Assembly: GCA_012839745.1 (NCBI GenBank)
Contig: DUMS01000051.1
Location: forward strand, 1 to 32,333
DNA: 32,333 nucleotides
Direction: 5' to 3'
Origin: Tissierellia bacterium
GTDB taxonomy: Bacteria > Bacillota > Clostridia > Tissierellales > Tepidimicrobiaceae
The notes below the pieces were generated by a model that was given only the letters and a program-made list of their open reading frames with translations, searched no databases and was not told where the DNA came from. This document shows, in pieces, positions 22,970-32,221 of this stretch; the stretch's first letter is position 1, and every line of letters begins with the position of its first letter. Both the position numbers and the translations under genes were made by a program.

Positions 22970-24691
22970 ATGAGAATGTCAAATATGTATATGCCAACAT
23001 TGAGAGAAGTTCCAGCAGAGGCAGAAATACCAAGTCATCAGCTGCTGCTTAGGGCAGGCATGATGCGAAAGCTGGTATCAGGGGTGTATTCCTATCTGCC
23101 ACTTGGATATAGGGTTATAAGGAAGATAGAAAATATCGTAAGAGAAGAAATGGATAGACAAGGAGCACAGGAGCTGCTCATGTCAGCAATTCAGCCAAAG
23201 GAACTGTGGGAGGAATCCGGAAGATGGAGCACCTTTGGACCAGAGATGTTTAGGCTTAAGGACAGAAATGATAGGGAATTCTGCCTTGGACCAACCCATG
23301 AAGAATACTTTACCAGCCTTATTAAGGATGAGGTAAAATCTTACAAGCAGCTGCCATTAAATCTGTACCAGATACAGACAAAATACAGGGATGAGAAAAG
23401 ACCCAGGTTTGGAGTTATAAGAGCCAGAGAGTTTATAATGAAGGATGCCTACAGCTTTGATAAGGACGAGGAAGGAATGAGGGAATCCTACAGAAAGATG
23501 TGGGAAGCCTACGACAGGGTTTTTACAAGATTGAAGCTGAAGTTTAGAGTAGTAGAAGGAGATTCAGGCGCCATGGGAGGTAGCAGCTCACATGAGTTTA
23601 TAGCTATGGCAGAAACTGGAGAAGGAGTAATTGCCTACTGTGAAGCCTGTGACTATGCAGCAACAAATGAAAAGGCTAAGGTTGTATACAATATAGAATC
23701 AGATGAGGCTGAAAGGGAATTGGAAAGGGTTCATACTCCAAATGTAACTACCATAGATGAGCTGCAGGAGTTTTTCAATATAGAAAAGAATAGGTTTGGA
23801 AAGGCATTAGTCTATATTGCAAAGGGAGATCCAGTTGTTGTAATAATTCCTGGAGATAGGGAATTAAATGAAACCAAGCTGATAAACTATCTGGGAATTC
23901 CTGAGCATGAGCTGGTTATGGCAGATGAAAATATAATAGAAGAAATAACAAATGCAAAGAAAGGATTTACAGGACCTATAGGTTTAAAGGATGGGGTAAG
24001 GCTAATAGTAGATTCAAGAATTACGAGGATGAAGAATATAATAGTAGGAGGCAATGAAACAGATTATCACATTAAGAATGCCAATTACGGAAGAGATTTC
24101 AAGGGAGAAATAGCCGAAGACCTGCTATTGGTTGAGGAAGGAGATATTTGTCCTAAATGTGGAGCTCCACTTAAAATGGATAGAGGAATAGAAGTAGGCA
24201 ACATATTCCAGCTTGGCACAAAATACAGCTCATCCTTAAATGCAAAATTCCTAGATGAGGATGGAAAGGAGAAGCCATTTATAATGGGTTCCTATGGCAT
24301 TGGAGTCTCCAGAACAGTTGCAGCAATAGTTGAGCAGTATCATGACGAAAATGGAATCATATGGCCTCTGGTAGTTGCTCCATATCACGTAATAATTACA
24401 GTTGTTAATTCCAATAATGAAGAACAGAGCCAATTAGGAGAGAAACTGTACAGTGAGCTTATAAATGAGGGCATAGAGGTTATGCTGGATGATAGAAATG
24501 AAAGAGCTGGAGTCAAGTTCAATGACAGGGATTTAATAGGCATTCCAATAAGGATAACAGTAGGGAAGAAAGCTGGAGAAAACATAGTTGAATATTCACT
24601 GAGAAAAGACAATGAAAAAATAGAAATATCAGCAGATAAGGTGCTGGAAAAAGTAAAAGAGGAATTTAAAAAGGAAGGGTTAAAACTATAA
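22970..24691 (+). CDS. proS: Prolyl-tRNA synthetase, bacterial type with editing insertion
   Basis: A class II synthetase of 573 residues. Motif 2 is [17 protein letters not shown] (R140, E142), with GPTHEE at 108-112 in the active site, and motif 3 is [14 protein letters not shown]. The roughly 180-residue insertion between motifs 2 and 3 (about 224-405) is the editing domain that removes mischarged Ala. The C-terminal anticodon domain ends with [23 protein letters not shown] lies 7 nt before the ATG at 22970. It is controlled by the upstream T-box; the stop overlaps the terminator. It falls between ispF and gltX, an order common in clostridia. Confidence 0.97.
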   Translation: MRMSNMYMPTLREVPAEAEIPSHQLLLRAGMMRKLVSGVYSYLPLGYRVIRKIENIVREEMDRQGAQELLMSAIQPKELWEESGRWSTFGPEMFRLKDRNDREFCLGPTHEEYFTSLIKDEVKSYKQLPLNLYQIQTKYRDEKRPRFGVIRAREFIMKDAYSFDKDEEGMRESYRKMWEAYDRVFTRLKLKFRVVEGDSGAMGGSSSHEFIAMAETGEGVIAYCEACDYAATNEKAKVVYNIESDEAERELERVHTPNVTTIDELQEFFNIEKNRFGKALVYIAKGDPVVVIIPGDRELNETKLINYLGIPEHELVMADENIIEEITNAKKGFTGPIGLKDGVRLIVDSRITRMKNIIVGGNETDYHIKNANYGRDFKGEIAEDLLLVEEGDICPKCGAPLKMDRGIEVGNIFQLGTKYSSSLNAKFLDEDGKEKPFIMGSYGIGVSRTVAAIVEQYHDENGIIWPLVVAPYHVIITVVNSNNEEQSQLGEKLYSELINEGIEVMLDDRNERAGVKFNDRDLIGIPIRITVGKKAGENIVEYSLRKDNEKIEISADKVLEKVKEEFKKEGLKL

Positions 24692-24716
24692 GGCTGTGAA
24701 TTTCACAGCCTTATTT
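24689..24716 (+). terminator. Terminator of proS
   Basis: TAAGGCTGTG (24689-24698) pairs with CACAGCCTTA (24704-24713) around AATTT, beginning at the stop codon. The T run is short (TTATTT). Confidence 0.7.
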
Positions 24717-24861
24717 CATATATAAATGACTACTTCATGCTAAAATGGCATAATAATTCAATATACTATCTAATTAATCATTGGAATATTATGTCCTTAT
24801 ACTTGTAATAATCAGATTAATAGGGTAATATATTAATACCTATTTACTTAGGAGGTATGGT

Positions 24862-25710
24862 ATGAAGAAAATATTATCTTTAGTGATAATTTTACTGCTT
24901 ATTTTCTCATCAGCTGCATTTGCCCAGGAGTATGACAAGGTTGTTACTCTAGGCCATGACTTAACGGAGGAAGAAAGGCAGCAAATGCTGGATTTGTTTA
25001 ATGTGCAGGGAGATGTTAGAATCATAGAAGTAACTAATGAAGAGGAATGGGAGTATTTTGGAGATTTTCTAGATGAAAGCCTTATAGGATACAATGCCAT
25101 TTCTTCAGTATATGTGGAAAAGCTTCCAGAGGGAGAAGGGCTTTCAGTTGAAACCTATAATATATTCTATGTGACAGAGGATATGTATAGAAATGCCCTT
25201 ATTACTGCAGGAGTTGAGGATGCAAGGATTATAGTTGCAAGCCCCAGGAAAGCTTCAGGGACAGCAGCCCTTACGGGCATTCTAAAGGCCTTTGAAGATG
25301 CAACGGGAGAGAATATTTCAGAAGAGGAAAGAAGGACAGCCAGTGAAGAAATAGCCAAAACTGCAAAGCTGGGAGAGATAATAGGGAAGGATAAGGCTCA
25401 GGAGCTTATTAGAAATGTGAAGATATATACAATCAATAACAATATCAAGGATAAAAATACCATAAGAAAGGTAATAGAAGAAACAGCAAAGGACCTGTCA
25501 ATAGAGCTAACCAGGGAGCAGATTGATGAGATAATTTCCCTCATGCAGAAAATATCCAAGCTTGATTTGGACATAGATGAAATAAAAGAACAGCTTAAGG
25601 ATATTCAGGGAAAAATTGATGAGATCATAAACCGGAACATTGAAGTAAGGTCATTGCTTCAGAGAATCATAGATGCCATAGTAAACTTTTTGAGAAGGAT
25701 ATTTGGTTGA
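24862..25710 (+). CDS. Secreted DUF1002 (YpuA-like) protein
   Basis: A 282-residue exported protein. A clear signal peptide spans residues 1-21 (MKK, an LLLIF core, cleavage after AFA). The DUF1002 mark follows: KVVTLGHDLTEEERQQMLDLF at about 27-47, and the paired repeats RIIVASPRKASGTAALTGIL and the EEERRTASEEIAKTAKLGEIIG region. The C-terminal third is helical and may form a coiled coil (DIDEIKEQLKDIQGKIDEI), ending in an amphipathic FLRRIFG tail. No enzymatic motif is seen. B. subtilis YpuA has no firm function. It has AGGAGG 6 nt before the start and is probably transcribed on its own, since gltX has a promoter. Confidence 0.85.
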   Translation: MKKILSLVIILLLIFSSAAFAQEYDKVVTLGHDLTEEERQQMLDLFNVQGDVRIIEVTNEEEWEYFGDFLDESLIGYNAISSVYVEKLPEGEGLSVETYNIFYVTEDMYRNALITAGVEDARIIVASPRKASGTAALTGILKAFEDATGENISEEERRTASEEIAKTAKLGEIIGKDKAQELIRNVKIYTINNNIKDKNTIRKVIEETAKDLSIELTREQIDEIISLMQKISKLDLDIDEIKEQLKDIQGKIDEIINRNIEVRSLLQRIIDAIVNFLRRIFG

Positions 25711-25719
25711 TTTATAGCG

Positions 25720-25748
25720 TTTACAGGGATAAAATGTTCAGATATAAT
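25720..25748 (+). promoter_or_regulatory. Sigma-A promoter of gltX
   Basis: TTTACA (25720-25725) and TATAAT (25743-25748) are 17 bp apart, about 35 nt before the start. There is no T-box here, unlike proS and cysS. Confidence 0.72.
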
Positions 25749-25783
25749 ATAGTAGTGATTAGTGGTGAAGGGAGGAAGTATAG

Positions 25784-27268
25784 TTGGAAGGAGTTAGAGT
25801 AAGATTTGCACCAAGTCCTACAGGGTACTTACATATTGGTGGCCTTAGAACAGCATTGTACAACTATCTGTTTGCAAAGCACAATAACGGCAAGTTCATA
25901 CTGAGAATAGAAGACACTGATAGAACAAGATATGTGGAAGGAGCTATTGAAAATCTGATAAATTCTCTAAACTGGGCTGGCATAAAATACGATGAAGGAG
26001 TATTTGTAGAAGAGGGGAAGATTGTTCAAAGAGGAGAATATGGACCATATATTCAATCGGAAAGGCTGGATATATACAAGAAATATGTAGATGAGTTAAT
26101 TGAAAAGGGATATGCATATTATTGTTTCTGTACCAAGGAAAGATTGGATAAGGTAAGAGAAGAGCAGAAAATAAAGGGACTTATACCCAGATATGATGGA
26201 CTATGTAGAAGCTTAAGCCTGGAGGAAGCAAGAGAAAAAATAGCCAATGGAGAGGAATATGTAGTCAGGCTTAAATTGCCTCCAAACAGGGACATAAAGT
26301 TTAAAGACCTTGTGAGAGGAGATATAATAATAAATACTGAAGATTTAGACGACCAGGTATTGCTAAAATCAGATGGATTCCCAACATATCACCTGGCAGT
26401 TGTGGTAGATGACCATTTAATGGGAATAACCCATATAGTAAGGGGAGAAGAATGGCTGCCATCCACACCAAAGCATGTGTATCTGTATGAAGCCTTTGGA
26501 TGGGAAAAGCCAACCTATGTACATCTTCCTACGGTGTTAAACAAAGAAAGAAAGAAGCTGAGCAAACGCCATGGAGATGTATCTGTAGAGGATTTCAGGA
26601 AAAAAGGGTATCTTCCTGAAGGGCTGGTAAACTATCTGGCATTGGTAGGATGGACTCCTGAGGACAACAGGGAGATACTTTCCATGGAAGAGCTAATTGA
26701 AGAGTTTTCCTTTGAAAGAGTATCAAAAACTGGAGGAATTTTTGATATAGATAAGCTGAATTGGGTAAATGGACATTATATAAGAGGCTATGATTTAGAT
26801 AAGCTTACGGATATAGCTATTCCATTCTTAAAGGAAGCAGGATTCATAGACGATGAATTCATAAATGAAAGGTATGAATGGCTGAAAATATTAGTTGCAA
26901 CTGTAAGAGAAGGCCTTTCAAATGTATCTGAAATAGTTGACAAGGTTGATATATTCTTTAATGATAAGGTGGAAGTGGAAGACGAAGAGGCTCTTGAAGT
27001 GTTGAAATGGGAAGAAACACCAACAGTCTTAAATGCATTAAAAGAAGAAGTGGAAAATGCTCAGGAAATCACTGAGGAGCTGTCAAAGACCATAATGAAG
27101 AAAATACAGAAATCAACCGGAGTGAAGGGCAAAAAGCTGTTTATGCCCGTTAGAGTTGCCTTAAGCGGAAAGATTCATGGGCCGGAACTGGTAAGTATAA
27201 TATACTTATTGGGTAAACAAAATGTTTTGAAGAGAATAAAATATATAGAAAATAATCACTTAAAGTAA
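25784..27268 (+). CDS. gltX: Glutamyl-tRNA synthetase
   Basis: A class I synthetase of 494 residues that charges tRNA-Glu, and in most clostridia also tRNA-Gln, for later amidation by GatCAB. The signature HIGG is at residues 17-20 ([13 protein letters not shown]) and the KMSKS-type loop is KLSKR (258-262). A CxC pair (YYCFC) with a later cysteine (GLCR) is the remnant zinc site. The C-terminal half is the helical anticodon-binding domain. It starts with TTG at 25784, 8 nt after GGGAGG; no ATG in frame is better placed. It is in the usual place between proS and cysS. Confidence 0.96.
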   Translation: MEGVRVRFAPSPTGYLHIGGLRTALYNYLFAKHNNGKFILRIEDTDRTRYVEGAIENLINSLNWAGIKYDEGVFVEEGKIVQRGEYGPYIQSERLDIYKKYVDELIEKGYAYYCFCTKERLDKVREEQKIKGLIPRYDGLCRSLSLEEAREKIANGEEYVVRLKLPPNRDIKFKDLVRGDIIINTEDLDDQVLLKSDGFPTYHLAVVVDDHLMGITHIVRGEEWLPSTPKHVYLYEAFGWEKPTYVHLPTVLNKERKKLSKRHGDVSVEDFRKKGYLPEGLVNYLALVGWTPEDNREILSMEELIEEFSFERVSKTGGIFDIDKLNWVNGHYIRGYDLDKLTDIAIPFLKEAGFIDDEFINERYEWLKILVATVREGLSNVSEIVDKVDIFFNDKVEVEDEEALEVLKWEETPTVLNALKEEVENAQEITEELSKTIMKKIQKSTGVKGKKLFMPVRVALSGKIHGPELVSIIYLLGKQNVLKRIKYIENNHLK

Positions 27269-27299
27269 GGCTAACTTTAACATAATGTAAATTTAATCA

Positions 27300-27537
27300 A
27301 ATACTTTAAAAGTGAGGATAAGGAGAGTAGACTATAGCCTGCTTACAGAGAGGAGTTCCTATAGGCTGAGAGGAACTTTAAGATTAGGTTATGGTTGAAG
27401 TGCACCTTTGAACTTATTGCTTGAACATTAAGTAAGGCAATACGGGTTACGGCGTTATACGTAATAAAGCTGGGATTATTCCAAATAGAGTGGAACCGCG
27501 GGCTAGCCGTCTCTAAATATATAGAGGCGGATTTTTT
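27300..27537 (+). promoter_or_regulatory. T-box leader sensing uncharged tRNA-Cys
   Basis: AGGAGAGTAG near 27320 marks the base of stem I. The specifier TGC is at 27401-27403 in GAAG-TGC-A, the same context as ATC in the ileS leader. The T-box is AGAGTGGAACCGCGG (27487-27501); its variable base A in TGGA, unlike the T in the ileS and proS boxes, matches the U73 discriminator of tRNA-Cys. This supports the amino-acid assignment independently of the downstream gene. Confidence 0.95.
27507..27537 (+). terminator. cysS T-box terminator
   Basis: A 9-bp stem (27507-27515 with 27522-27530, one G-T pair) with six Ts at 27532-27537. Confidence 0.9.
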
Positions 27538-27584
27538 ATAAGACAATAAGACAATAAGACAAGGGGACGGTTCTTTTGTCTTAT
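27538..27584. repeat. Triple ATAAGACA and palindrome, cysS copy
   Basis: ATAAGACA occurs three times in tandem (27538-27545, 27546-27553, 27554-27561). The last, extended to nine bases, is the exact complement of TTGTCTTAT (27576-27584), with GGGGACGGTTC between. This is the counterpart of the palindrome at 22745-22775 and directly abuts the T-box terminator. Confidence 0.8.
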
Positions 27585-27634
27585 AAAGTTGGCTCTTATA
27601 TTTGCTTAATATGCCTGGCAGCAAGAAAACTAGC

Positions 27635-27724
27635 TCATATTGGTAAATAATAGCCTTATGGTTTTACTTCGCCGGATATTTCAAACAAATTCTCCATAGT
27701 CGAACCTTTTCTTTACCAATATGA
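27635..27724. repeat. 90-bp inverted-repeat element, cysS copy
   Basis: TCATATTGGTAAA (27635-27647) and TTTACCAATATGA (27712-27724) are perfect 13-base inverted ends. Inside, GCCGGATATTTCAAACAAATTC (27671-27692 region) matches the core of the proS copy. A separate 8-bp hairpin (27768-27775 with 27785-27792) lies between this element and the cysS ribosome site; I see nothing else in 27585-27817. Confidence 0.65.
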
Positions 27725-27830
27725 ATCCAAATCTGTCTTATTTGACTTAAAGAACGAGTTTTAATCTAAGATTTGTGAAGTGTGCAAATCTTTCTGAATT
27801 CTAAAACTGGAAAGAATAGGAGGTTTTATT

Positions 27831-29228
27831 ATGAAGCTGTATAATACTCTGACAAGAAAAAAGGAAGAGTTTAAGCCTATAAAGGATGGACTGGTAACCA
27901 TGTACGTTTGTGGCCCAACAGTATATAACTACATCCATGTAGGCAATGCAAGACCCCTGGTAGTATTTGATACTTTAAGGAGATATTTTATATATAAGGG
28001 ATATGATGTAAAATATGTAGTAAACTTCACTGATATTGATGATAAGCTGATAAACAAAGCCAGGGAGGAAGGGACAACAGTAAAGGATTTAGCGGATAAA
28101 TATATAAATGAGTTTATAAAAGATGCCGAAGGATTATCTCTATATGAAGAGAATACCATTCATCCCAGAGCTACAGAATATATTAACATGATAATTAAAT
28201 TTGTAGATGGTCTGATTAAAAAGGGAGCAGCCTATAATGTTGATGGAAATGTTTACTTTGACATCACCAAGGCTCAGGACTATGGAAAGCTGTCCAGAAA
28301 GAATATAGAGGAATTAAAAAGCGGAGCCAGAATAGAAGTAAATGAAGAAAAGAAGAACCCTATGGATTTTGCTCTCTGGAAGAAGGAAAAGGAAGGTGAA
28401 CCTTCATGGGATAGCCCCTGGGGCAAGGGAAGGCCTGGCTGGCATATTGAATGTTCAGTAATGGCAAAGGAACTACTGGGAGATACTATAGATATCCATG
28501 CCGGCGGAGAGGATTTGCAGTTTCCGCACCATGAAAACGAAATAGCCCAGTCTGAAACACTGACAGAAAAGCCCTTTGCAAACTATTGGCTGCACAATGC
28601 AATGATTAATGTAGAGAACAAGAAGATGTCCAAATCAGAGAAGAATTTCTTTACAGTAAGGGAAATAAGTGAAGAATATGATCTGGAAGTATTAAGGTTC
28701 TTTATACTGTCAGCTCACTACAGAAATCCTGTTAATTTCTCCAGAGACCTTATGGAGCAGTCTAAAAAAGCTCTTGAAAGGCTATACAATGGAAAGAACA
28801 ACCTGGAATATCTATTGTCAAAGGCAGAGGATAGGGAACCAGATGATAAGGAAAAGGAAATGATGAATCAAATAAGCCAGTATGAAAACAGCTTCATTGA
28901 AAGCATGGAGGATGATTTAAATACAGCAGATGCCATAGCCAGCTTATTTGATATTGTTAAATATTCCAATTCCAATTTTAATGAAAAAACTGCAAAAGCT
29001 GTGATACAATATACCTATAATATATTAATGAAGCTTTCAAAAATATTGGGAATACTGTCCAAGAAGGATCAGATTCTGGAAGATGAGATACTGGAGCTGA
29101 TTGAAAGGAGAAATATTGCAAGAAAGGAAAAGAACTATCAGCTGGCAGACAGGATTAGAGATGAACTAAAGGAAAGAGGAATTATACTGGAGGATACTCC
29201 AAGTGGAGTTAAGTGGAAGAGAATATGA
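27831..29228 (+). CDS. cysS: Cysteinyl-tRNA synthetase
   Basis: A class I synthetase of 465 residues. The signature is HVGN (36-39) in TVYNYIHVGNARP, with the zinc cysteine C27 in YVCGPT; further zinc ligands lie in WHIECSVMA and FPHHENEIAQ. KMSKS is at 265-269. The C-terminal DALR and short anticodon region ends in KERGIILEDTPSGVKWKRI. The ATG at 27831 follows AGGAGG (27818-27823) by 7 nt. It is regulated by the T-box. thyX starts only 21 nt downstream, leaving no room for mrnC, which follows cysS in B. subtilis. Confidence 0.97.
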   Translation: MKLYNTLTRKKEEFKPIKDGLVTMYVCGPTVYNYIHVGNARPLVVFDTLRRYFIYKGYDVKYVVNFTDIDDKLINKAREEGTTVKDLADKYINEFIKDAEGLSLYEENTIHPRATEYINMIIKFVDGLIKKGAAYNVDGNVYFDITKAQDYGKLSRKNIEELKSGARIEVNEEKKNPMDFALWKKEKEGEPSWDSPWGKGRPGWHIECSVMAKELLGDTIDIHAGGEDLQFPHHENEIAQSETLTEKPFANYWLHNAMINVENKKMSKSEKNFFTVREISEEYDLEVLRFFILSAHYRNPVNFSRDLMEQSKKALERLYNGKNNLEYLLSKAEDREPDDKEKEMMNQISQYENSFIESMEDDLNTADAIASLFDIVKYSNSNFNEKTAKAVIQYTYNILMKLSKILGILSKKDQILEDEILELIERRNIARKEKNYQLADRIRDELKERGIILEDTPSGVKWKRI

Positions 29229-29249
29229 TTAGCATATAAGGGGGAAATT

Positions 29250-30008
29250 ATGAAGGTAGAACTACTCAGGTATACACCAGATGGTGAAAAGCTGGTGGCT
29301 GCAGCTGCCAAGCTTTGCTACTCATCTGTGGGAATAAACGACATTGAAGACAATTTAAATGAAGAAAATACTAACAGGTTTTTAGATTTGCTAATGAGCT
29401 TAGGCCATGAGTCTCCAATAGAGCATATCAGCTTTACCTTTGGCATAGAAGGAGTATCCAGAGCATTGACCCATCAGCTTGTAAGGCATAGAATTGCAAG
29501 CTATTCACAGCAGTCTCAGCGATATGTGAAACTGGATCAATTTGAATATGTAATACCTCCTTCCATTGAAAATGATGAAGAAGCAAAGAAGCTGTTTATA
29601 GAGGCTATGGAAAAGGACCAGGAATACTATAACAGGTTAACTGAAATACTGTTTAATAATCATTATGCCAGGATGATTGAAGAAGGGCTTCCGGAGAAGG
29701 AAGCAAAGAAGAGGGCTGAAAAGGAAGCCATAGAAGATGCAAGGTACGTATTTCCAAATGCGTGTGAAACAAAGATAGTGGTTACAATGAATGCAAGAGC
29801 CCTCCTAAATTTCTTTAAAATAAGATGCTGCAACAGGGCCCAATGGGAAATCAGAGCATTAGCTACAGAGATGCTGAGGCTGGTTAAAAGCGTGTACCCT
29901 ACGCTGTTTAAGAAGGCTGGGCCAAGTTGCATATCCGGACCCTGTTCGGAGGGGAGTATGGCTTGCGGTAGAATATCTGAAGTAAGGGAGAAGTTTAGAA
30001 ACCTATAA
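29250..30008 (+). CDS. thyX: Flavin-dependent thymidylate synthase
   Basis: A 252-residue FAD enzyme that makes dTMP from dUMP using methylenetetrahydrofolate and NADPH. The ThyX signature RHRxxSxxxxSxR is exact at 79-91 ([13 protein letters not shown]), preceded by [12 protein letters not shown] with the conserved histidine. [33 protein letters not shown] in the C-terminal half is also typical. It is a little longer than the common 220-residue form. AAGGGGG lies 5 nt before the start. It sits between cysS and rlmB and is likely cotranscribed with both. Confidence 0.96.
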   Translation: MKVELLRYTPDGEKLVAAAAKLCYSSVGINDIEDNLNEENTNRFLDLLMSLGHESPIEHISFTFGIEGVSRALTHQLVRHRIASYSQQSQRYVKLDQFEYVIPPSIENDEEAKKLFIEAMEKDQEYYNRLTEILFNNHYARMIEEGLPEKEAKKRAEKEAIEDARYVFPNACETKIVVTMNARALLNFFKIRCCNRAQWEIRALATEMLRLVKSVYPTLFKKAGPSCISGPCSEGSMACGRISEVREKFRNL

Positions 30009-30033
30009 AAGCTAGTAAAAGTGAGGAATAGAT

Positions 30034-30780
30034 ATGAAGGAAATGTATGTGGTAGGAAGAAATCCTGTATTGGAAATGTTGAAATCAGACAAGGAAATAG
30101 AAAAAATATATGTTGTAAAAGGAGAACTAAAGGGTTCTATCAACAAGATAATAGGAATGGCCAGGGATAAGAACATAATAGTACAATATGTGGATAAGAA
30201 GAAGCTGGACCAGATATCACAAGGGAGCAGCCATCAGGGGGTAGCTGCGCTGGTAGCACCATATGTGTACTATTCGGTAGACGATATTTTGAAAAAGGCC
30301 AAAGAACTGGATGAACCTCCATTTCTGCTGATACTGGATGGAATTGAAGACCCGCATAATCTGGGATCAATAATAAGAACTGCAGAGTGCAGTGGAGTTC
30401 ACGGCATAATAATTCCAAAGAGAAGGTCTGCCCATGTTACAGAAACTGTATATAAGAGTTCAGCAGGAGCTGTTGAGCACATGCTGATTGCAAAGGTGAA
30501 TAACATATCTGATACCATTGACATGCTGAAGGAAGAAGGACTTTGGATATATGGAGCTGACATGGGCGGAAAGGATTATTATTTCAATGTTGACTTAACG
30601 GGAGCATTGGCTCTTGTTATAGGGAGTGAAGGCAAGGGAATATCCAGGCTTGTAAAGGGAAAATGTGATTTTTTAATAAAAATACCCATGGCAGGAAAGA
30701 TTTCTTCCCTAAATGCTTCCAATGCTGCCTCAATATTAATGTATGAAGTGGTAAGGCAAAAACATGAAAAGAAAAGATAA
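30034..30780 (+). CDS. rlmB: 23S rRNA 2'-O-methyltransferase of the RlmB/TrmH type
   Basis: A 248-residue SpoU-family methyltransferase, probably acting on 23S rRNA G2251 as RlmB does. It has a small N-terminal RNA-binding domain (VGRNPVLEMLKS, then QGSSHQGVAALV) and the trefoil-knot SAM domain with motif 1 NLGSIIRTAECSGVHGIIIP, motif 2 VIGSEGKGISRLV and motif 3 IPMAGKISSLNASNAASILMYE. The exact target base is inferred from family and neighbours. Its 3' end overlaps yacP by 17 nt, which suggests translational coupling. Confidence 0.93.
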   Translation: MKEMYVVGRNPVLEMLKSDKEIEKIYVVKGELKGSINKIIGMARDKNIIVQYVDKKKLDQISQGSSHQGVAALVAPYVYYSVDDILKKAKELDEPPFLLILDGIEDPHNLGSIIRTAECSGVHGIIIPKRRSAHVTETVYKSSAGAVEHMLIAKVNNISDTIDMLKEEGLWIYGADMGGKDYYFNVDLTGALALVIGSEGKGISRLVKGKCDFLIKIPMAGKISSLNASNAASILMYEVVRQKHEKKR

Positions 30781-31294
30781 GTACAACGAATATCTGTTTG
30801 TGGATGGCTATAATATTATAAACTCATGGGAAAATTTAAGAGAATTAAGTAATTTAAGCTTGGAGGTAGCTAGGGAAGAACTGATAGACATAATGGTAGA
30901 ATATCAGCATTATACAGGTATAAAAGTTATTATAGTTTTTGATGCCCACATGGTGAAATCCAACAGTGGGAAAAGTGAAAATATAAAGGGGGTTGATGTG
31001 GTATTTACCAAAGAAAACGAAACTGCAGACCAATACATAGAAAAGGTATTGGATGAAATTGGACGAGTTAAGTCTGTCAGAGTTGCCACTTCAGACTGGA
31101 TGGAACAGCAGATAGTATTAGGCCGCGGGGGAACAAGAATTTCAGCCAGGGAGCTGGAGGCAGAGATAAAGGGTCATAAAAGGATTATGAAGCTGAAAAA
31201 GACTACAGAAAAGATGAAAAACGAGCTTCTCATAGGAAGACTTGATGAAGAGACATTAAAAAGGCTCAATAAGTGGAGAAAAAACAACTTATAA
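30764..31294 (+). CDS. yacP: NYN-domain endoribonuclease, YacP/Rae1-like
   Basis: A 176-residue PIN-like NYN protein. The acidic residues of the nuclease site are visible: D14 in LFVDGYNII, D60 in VIIVFDAHM, the ETADQYIE stretch near 87-94, and a TSDW near 109-112. RGGTRISARELEAEI is also typical. B. subtilis Rae1 (YacP) cuts certain mRNAs in the ribosomal A site; the same role is likely because the gene order rlmB-yacP-sigH is kept. The start overlaps the end of rlmB by 17 nt, with an AAGG site within it. Confidence 0.92.
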   Translation: MKRKDKYNEYLFVDGYNIINSWENLRELSNLSLEVAREELIDIMVEYQHYTGIKVIIVFDAHMVKSNSGKSENIKGVDVVFTKENETADQYIEKVLDEIGRVKSVRVATSDWMEQQIVLGRGGTRISARELEAEIKGHKRIMKLKKTTEKMKNELLIGRLDEETLKRLNKWRKNNL

Positions 31295-31296
31295 AC

Positions 31297-31325
31297 TTGA
31301 CTATTGTACATTATTTAATTATAAT
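31297..31325 (+). promoter_or_regulatory. Sigma-A promoter of sigH
   Basis: TTGACT (31297-31302) and TATAAT (31320-31325) are 17 bp apart, just after the yacP stop. Confidence 0.75.
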
Positions 31326-31371
31326 TTAGTTAATTGTGGGGTATTTCAAACATACTTTGGAGGGATGTTTG

Positions 31372-32019
31372 GTGGCAATAGGGTCATATAATCAAGCTGG
31401 TGCAAGCATTTATGATGGCATGGAAGATGAAGACATTGTAGAAGAAGCCAAAACAGGCAATCCCTATGCAATGGAGTATCTGATATCAAAATACAAAAAC
31501 TTCGTCAAGGTAAAGGCAAGGGCATATTTTCTAATAGGTGCCGACAAGGAGGACATTATTCAGGAAGGAATGATAGGGCTTTACAAAGCTACCCGTGACT
31601 ACGACAGGGACAAGCTTACTTCCTTTAAAGCCTTCGCAGAACTCTGCATAACCAGGCAGATAATAACGGCAATAAAAACTGCCACAAGGCAAAAGCATAT
31701 TCCATTGAACTCATATATTTCATTGAACAAGCCTATATATGATGAAGAATCGGACAGGACTCTTCTGGATGTGGTGTCTGAAATAAAAATTACAGATCCG
31801 GAGGAGTTAATAATAAGCAGTGAAGAGCTGTGTTCAATGGAAAGCAAGATTGTTGAGCTGTTAAGCGATTTGGAGTGGGAAGTGTTGATGGCTTACCTGG
31901 ATGGCAAATCATACCAGGAAATTGCCAAGGAGTTACGCAGACATGTAAAGAGCATAGATAATGCCCTTCAGAGGGTAAAGCGTAAGCTGGAAAGATATCT
32001 GGAACTAAAGGAATCTTAA
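31372..32019 (+). CDS. sigH: RNA polymerase sigma factor, SigH type
   Basis: A 215-residue sigma-70 family protein. Region 2 holds the core-binding helix ADKEDIIQEGMIGLYKATRDYD (about 58-79) and the -10 reading FAELCITRQIITAIKTATRQKHIP. Region 4 has the helix-turn-helix DGKSYQEIAKELRRHVKSIDNALQRVKRKLERYL. Length, motifs and the yacP-sigH-tuf context fit SigH, which in Bacillus and Clostridium drives entry into stationary phase and sporulation; that this strain sporulates is not shown here. The frame is open from a GTG at 31336, but GGAGGG (31359-31364) is well placed only for the GTG at 31372 (7 nt). Confidence 0.95.
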   Translation: MAIGSYNQAGASIYDGMEDEDIVEEAKTGNPYAMEYLISKYKNFVKVKARAYFLIGADKEDIIQEGMIGLYKATRDYDRDKLTSFKAFAELCITRQIITAIKTATRQKHIPLNSYISLNKPIYDEESDRTLLDVVSEIKITDPEELIISSEELCSMESKIVELLSDLEWEVLMAYLDGKSYQEIAKELRRHVKSIDNALQRVKRKLERYLELKES

Positions 32020-32027
32020 ATTGACTA

Positions 32028-32056
32028 TTGACAATGATACTGCTAGGTAGTAAAAT
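32028..32056 (+). promoter_or_regulatory. Promoter of tRNA-Thr and tuf
   Basis: A perfect TTGACA (32028-32033) and TAAAAT (32051-32056) are 17 bp apart, about 20 nt before the tRNA. Confidence 0.75.
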
Positions 32057-32075
32057 AATTTTTAGTGGTTTTGAT

Positions 32076-32151
32076 GCCCATGTAGCTCAGGAGGTAGAGC
32101 ACTTGCATGGTAAGCAAGAGGTCACCGGTTCGAGTCCGGTCATGGGCTCCA
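32076..32151 (+). tRNA. tRNA-Thr (anticodon GGT)
   Basis: A 76-nt tRNA with an encoded CCA end. The 7-bp acceptor stem pairs GCCCATG (32076-32082) with CATGGGC (32141-32147). D stem GCTC/GAGC, anticodon stem CTTGC/GCAAG with loop ATGGTAA giving anticodon GGT (32109-32111), and T stem ACCGG/CCGGT with loop TTCGAGT are all intact. The discriminator is T73. Confidence 0.97.
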
Positions 32152-32221
32152 TACTTATAAGAAACACCCGGGAGAGTTTTCTAAAGGGAACTAATAATTT
32201 ACTATTAAGGAGGAATAGAAG

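Noticed and set aside
27742-27767. Internal promoter before cysS (TTGACT and TAATCT)
   Set aside because: Spacer is only 14 bp.
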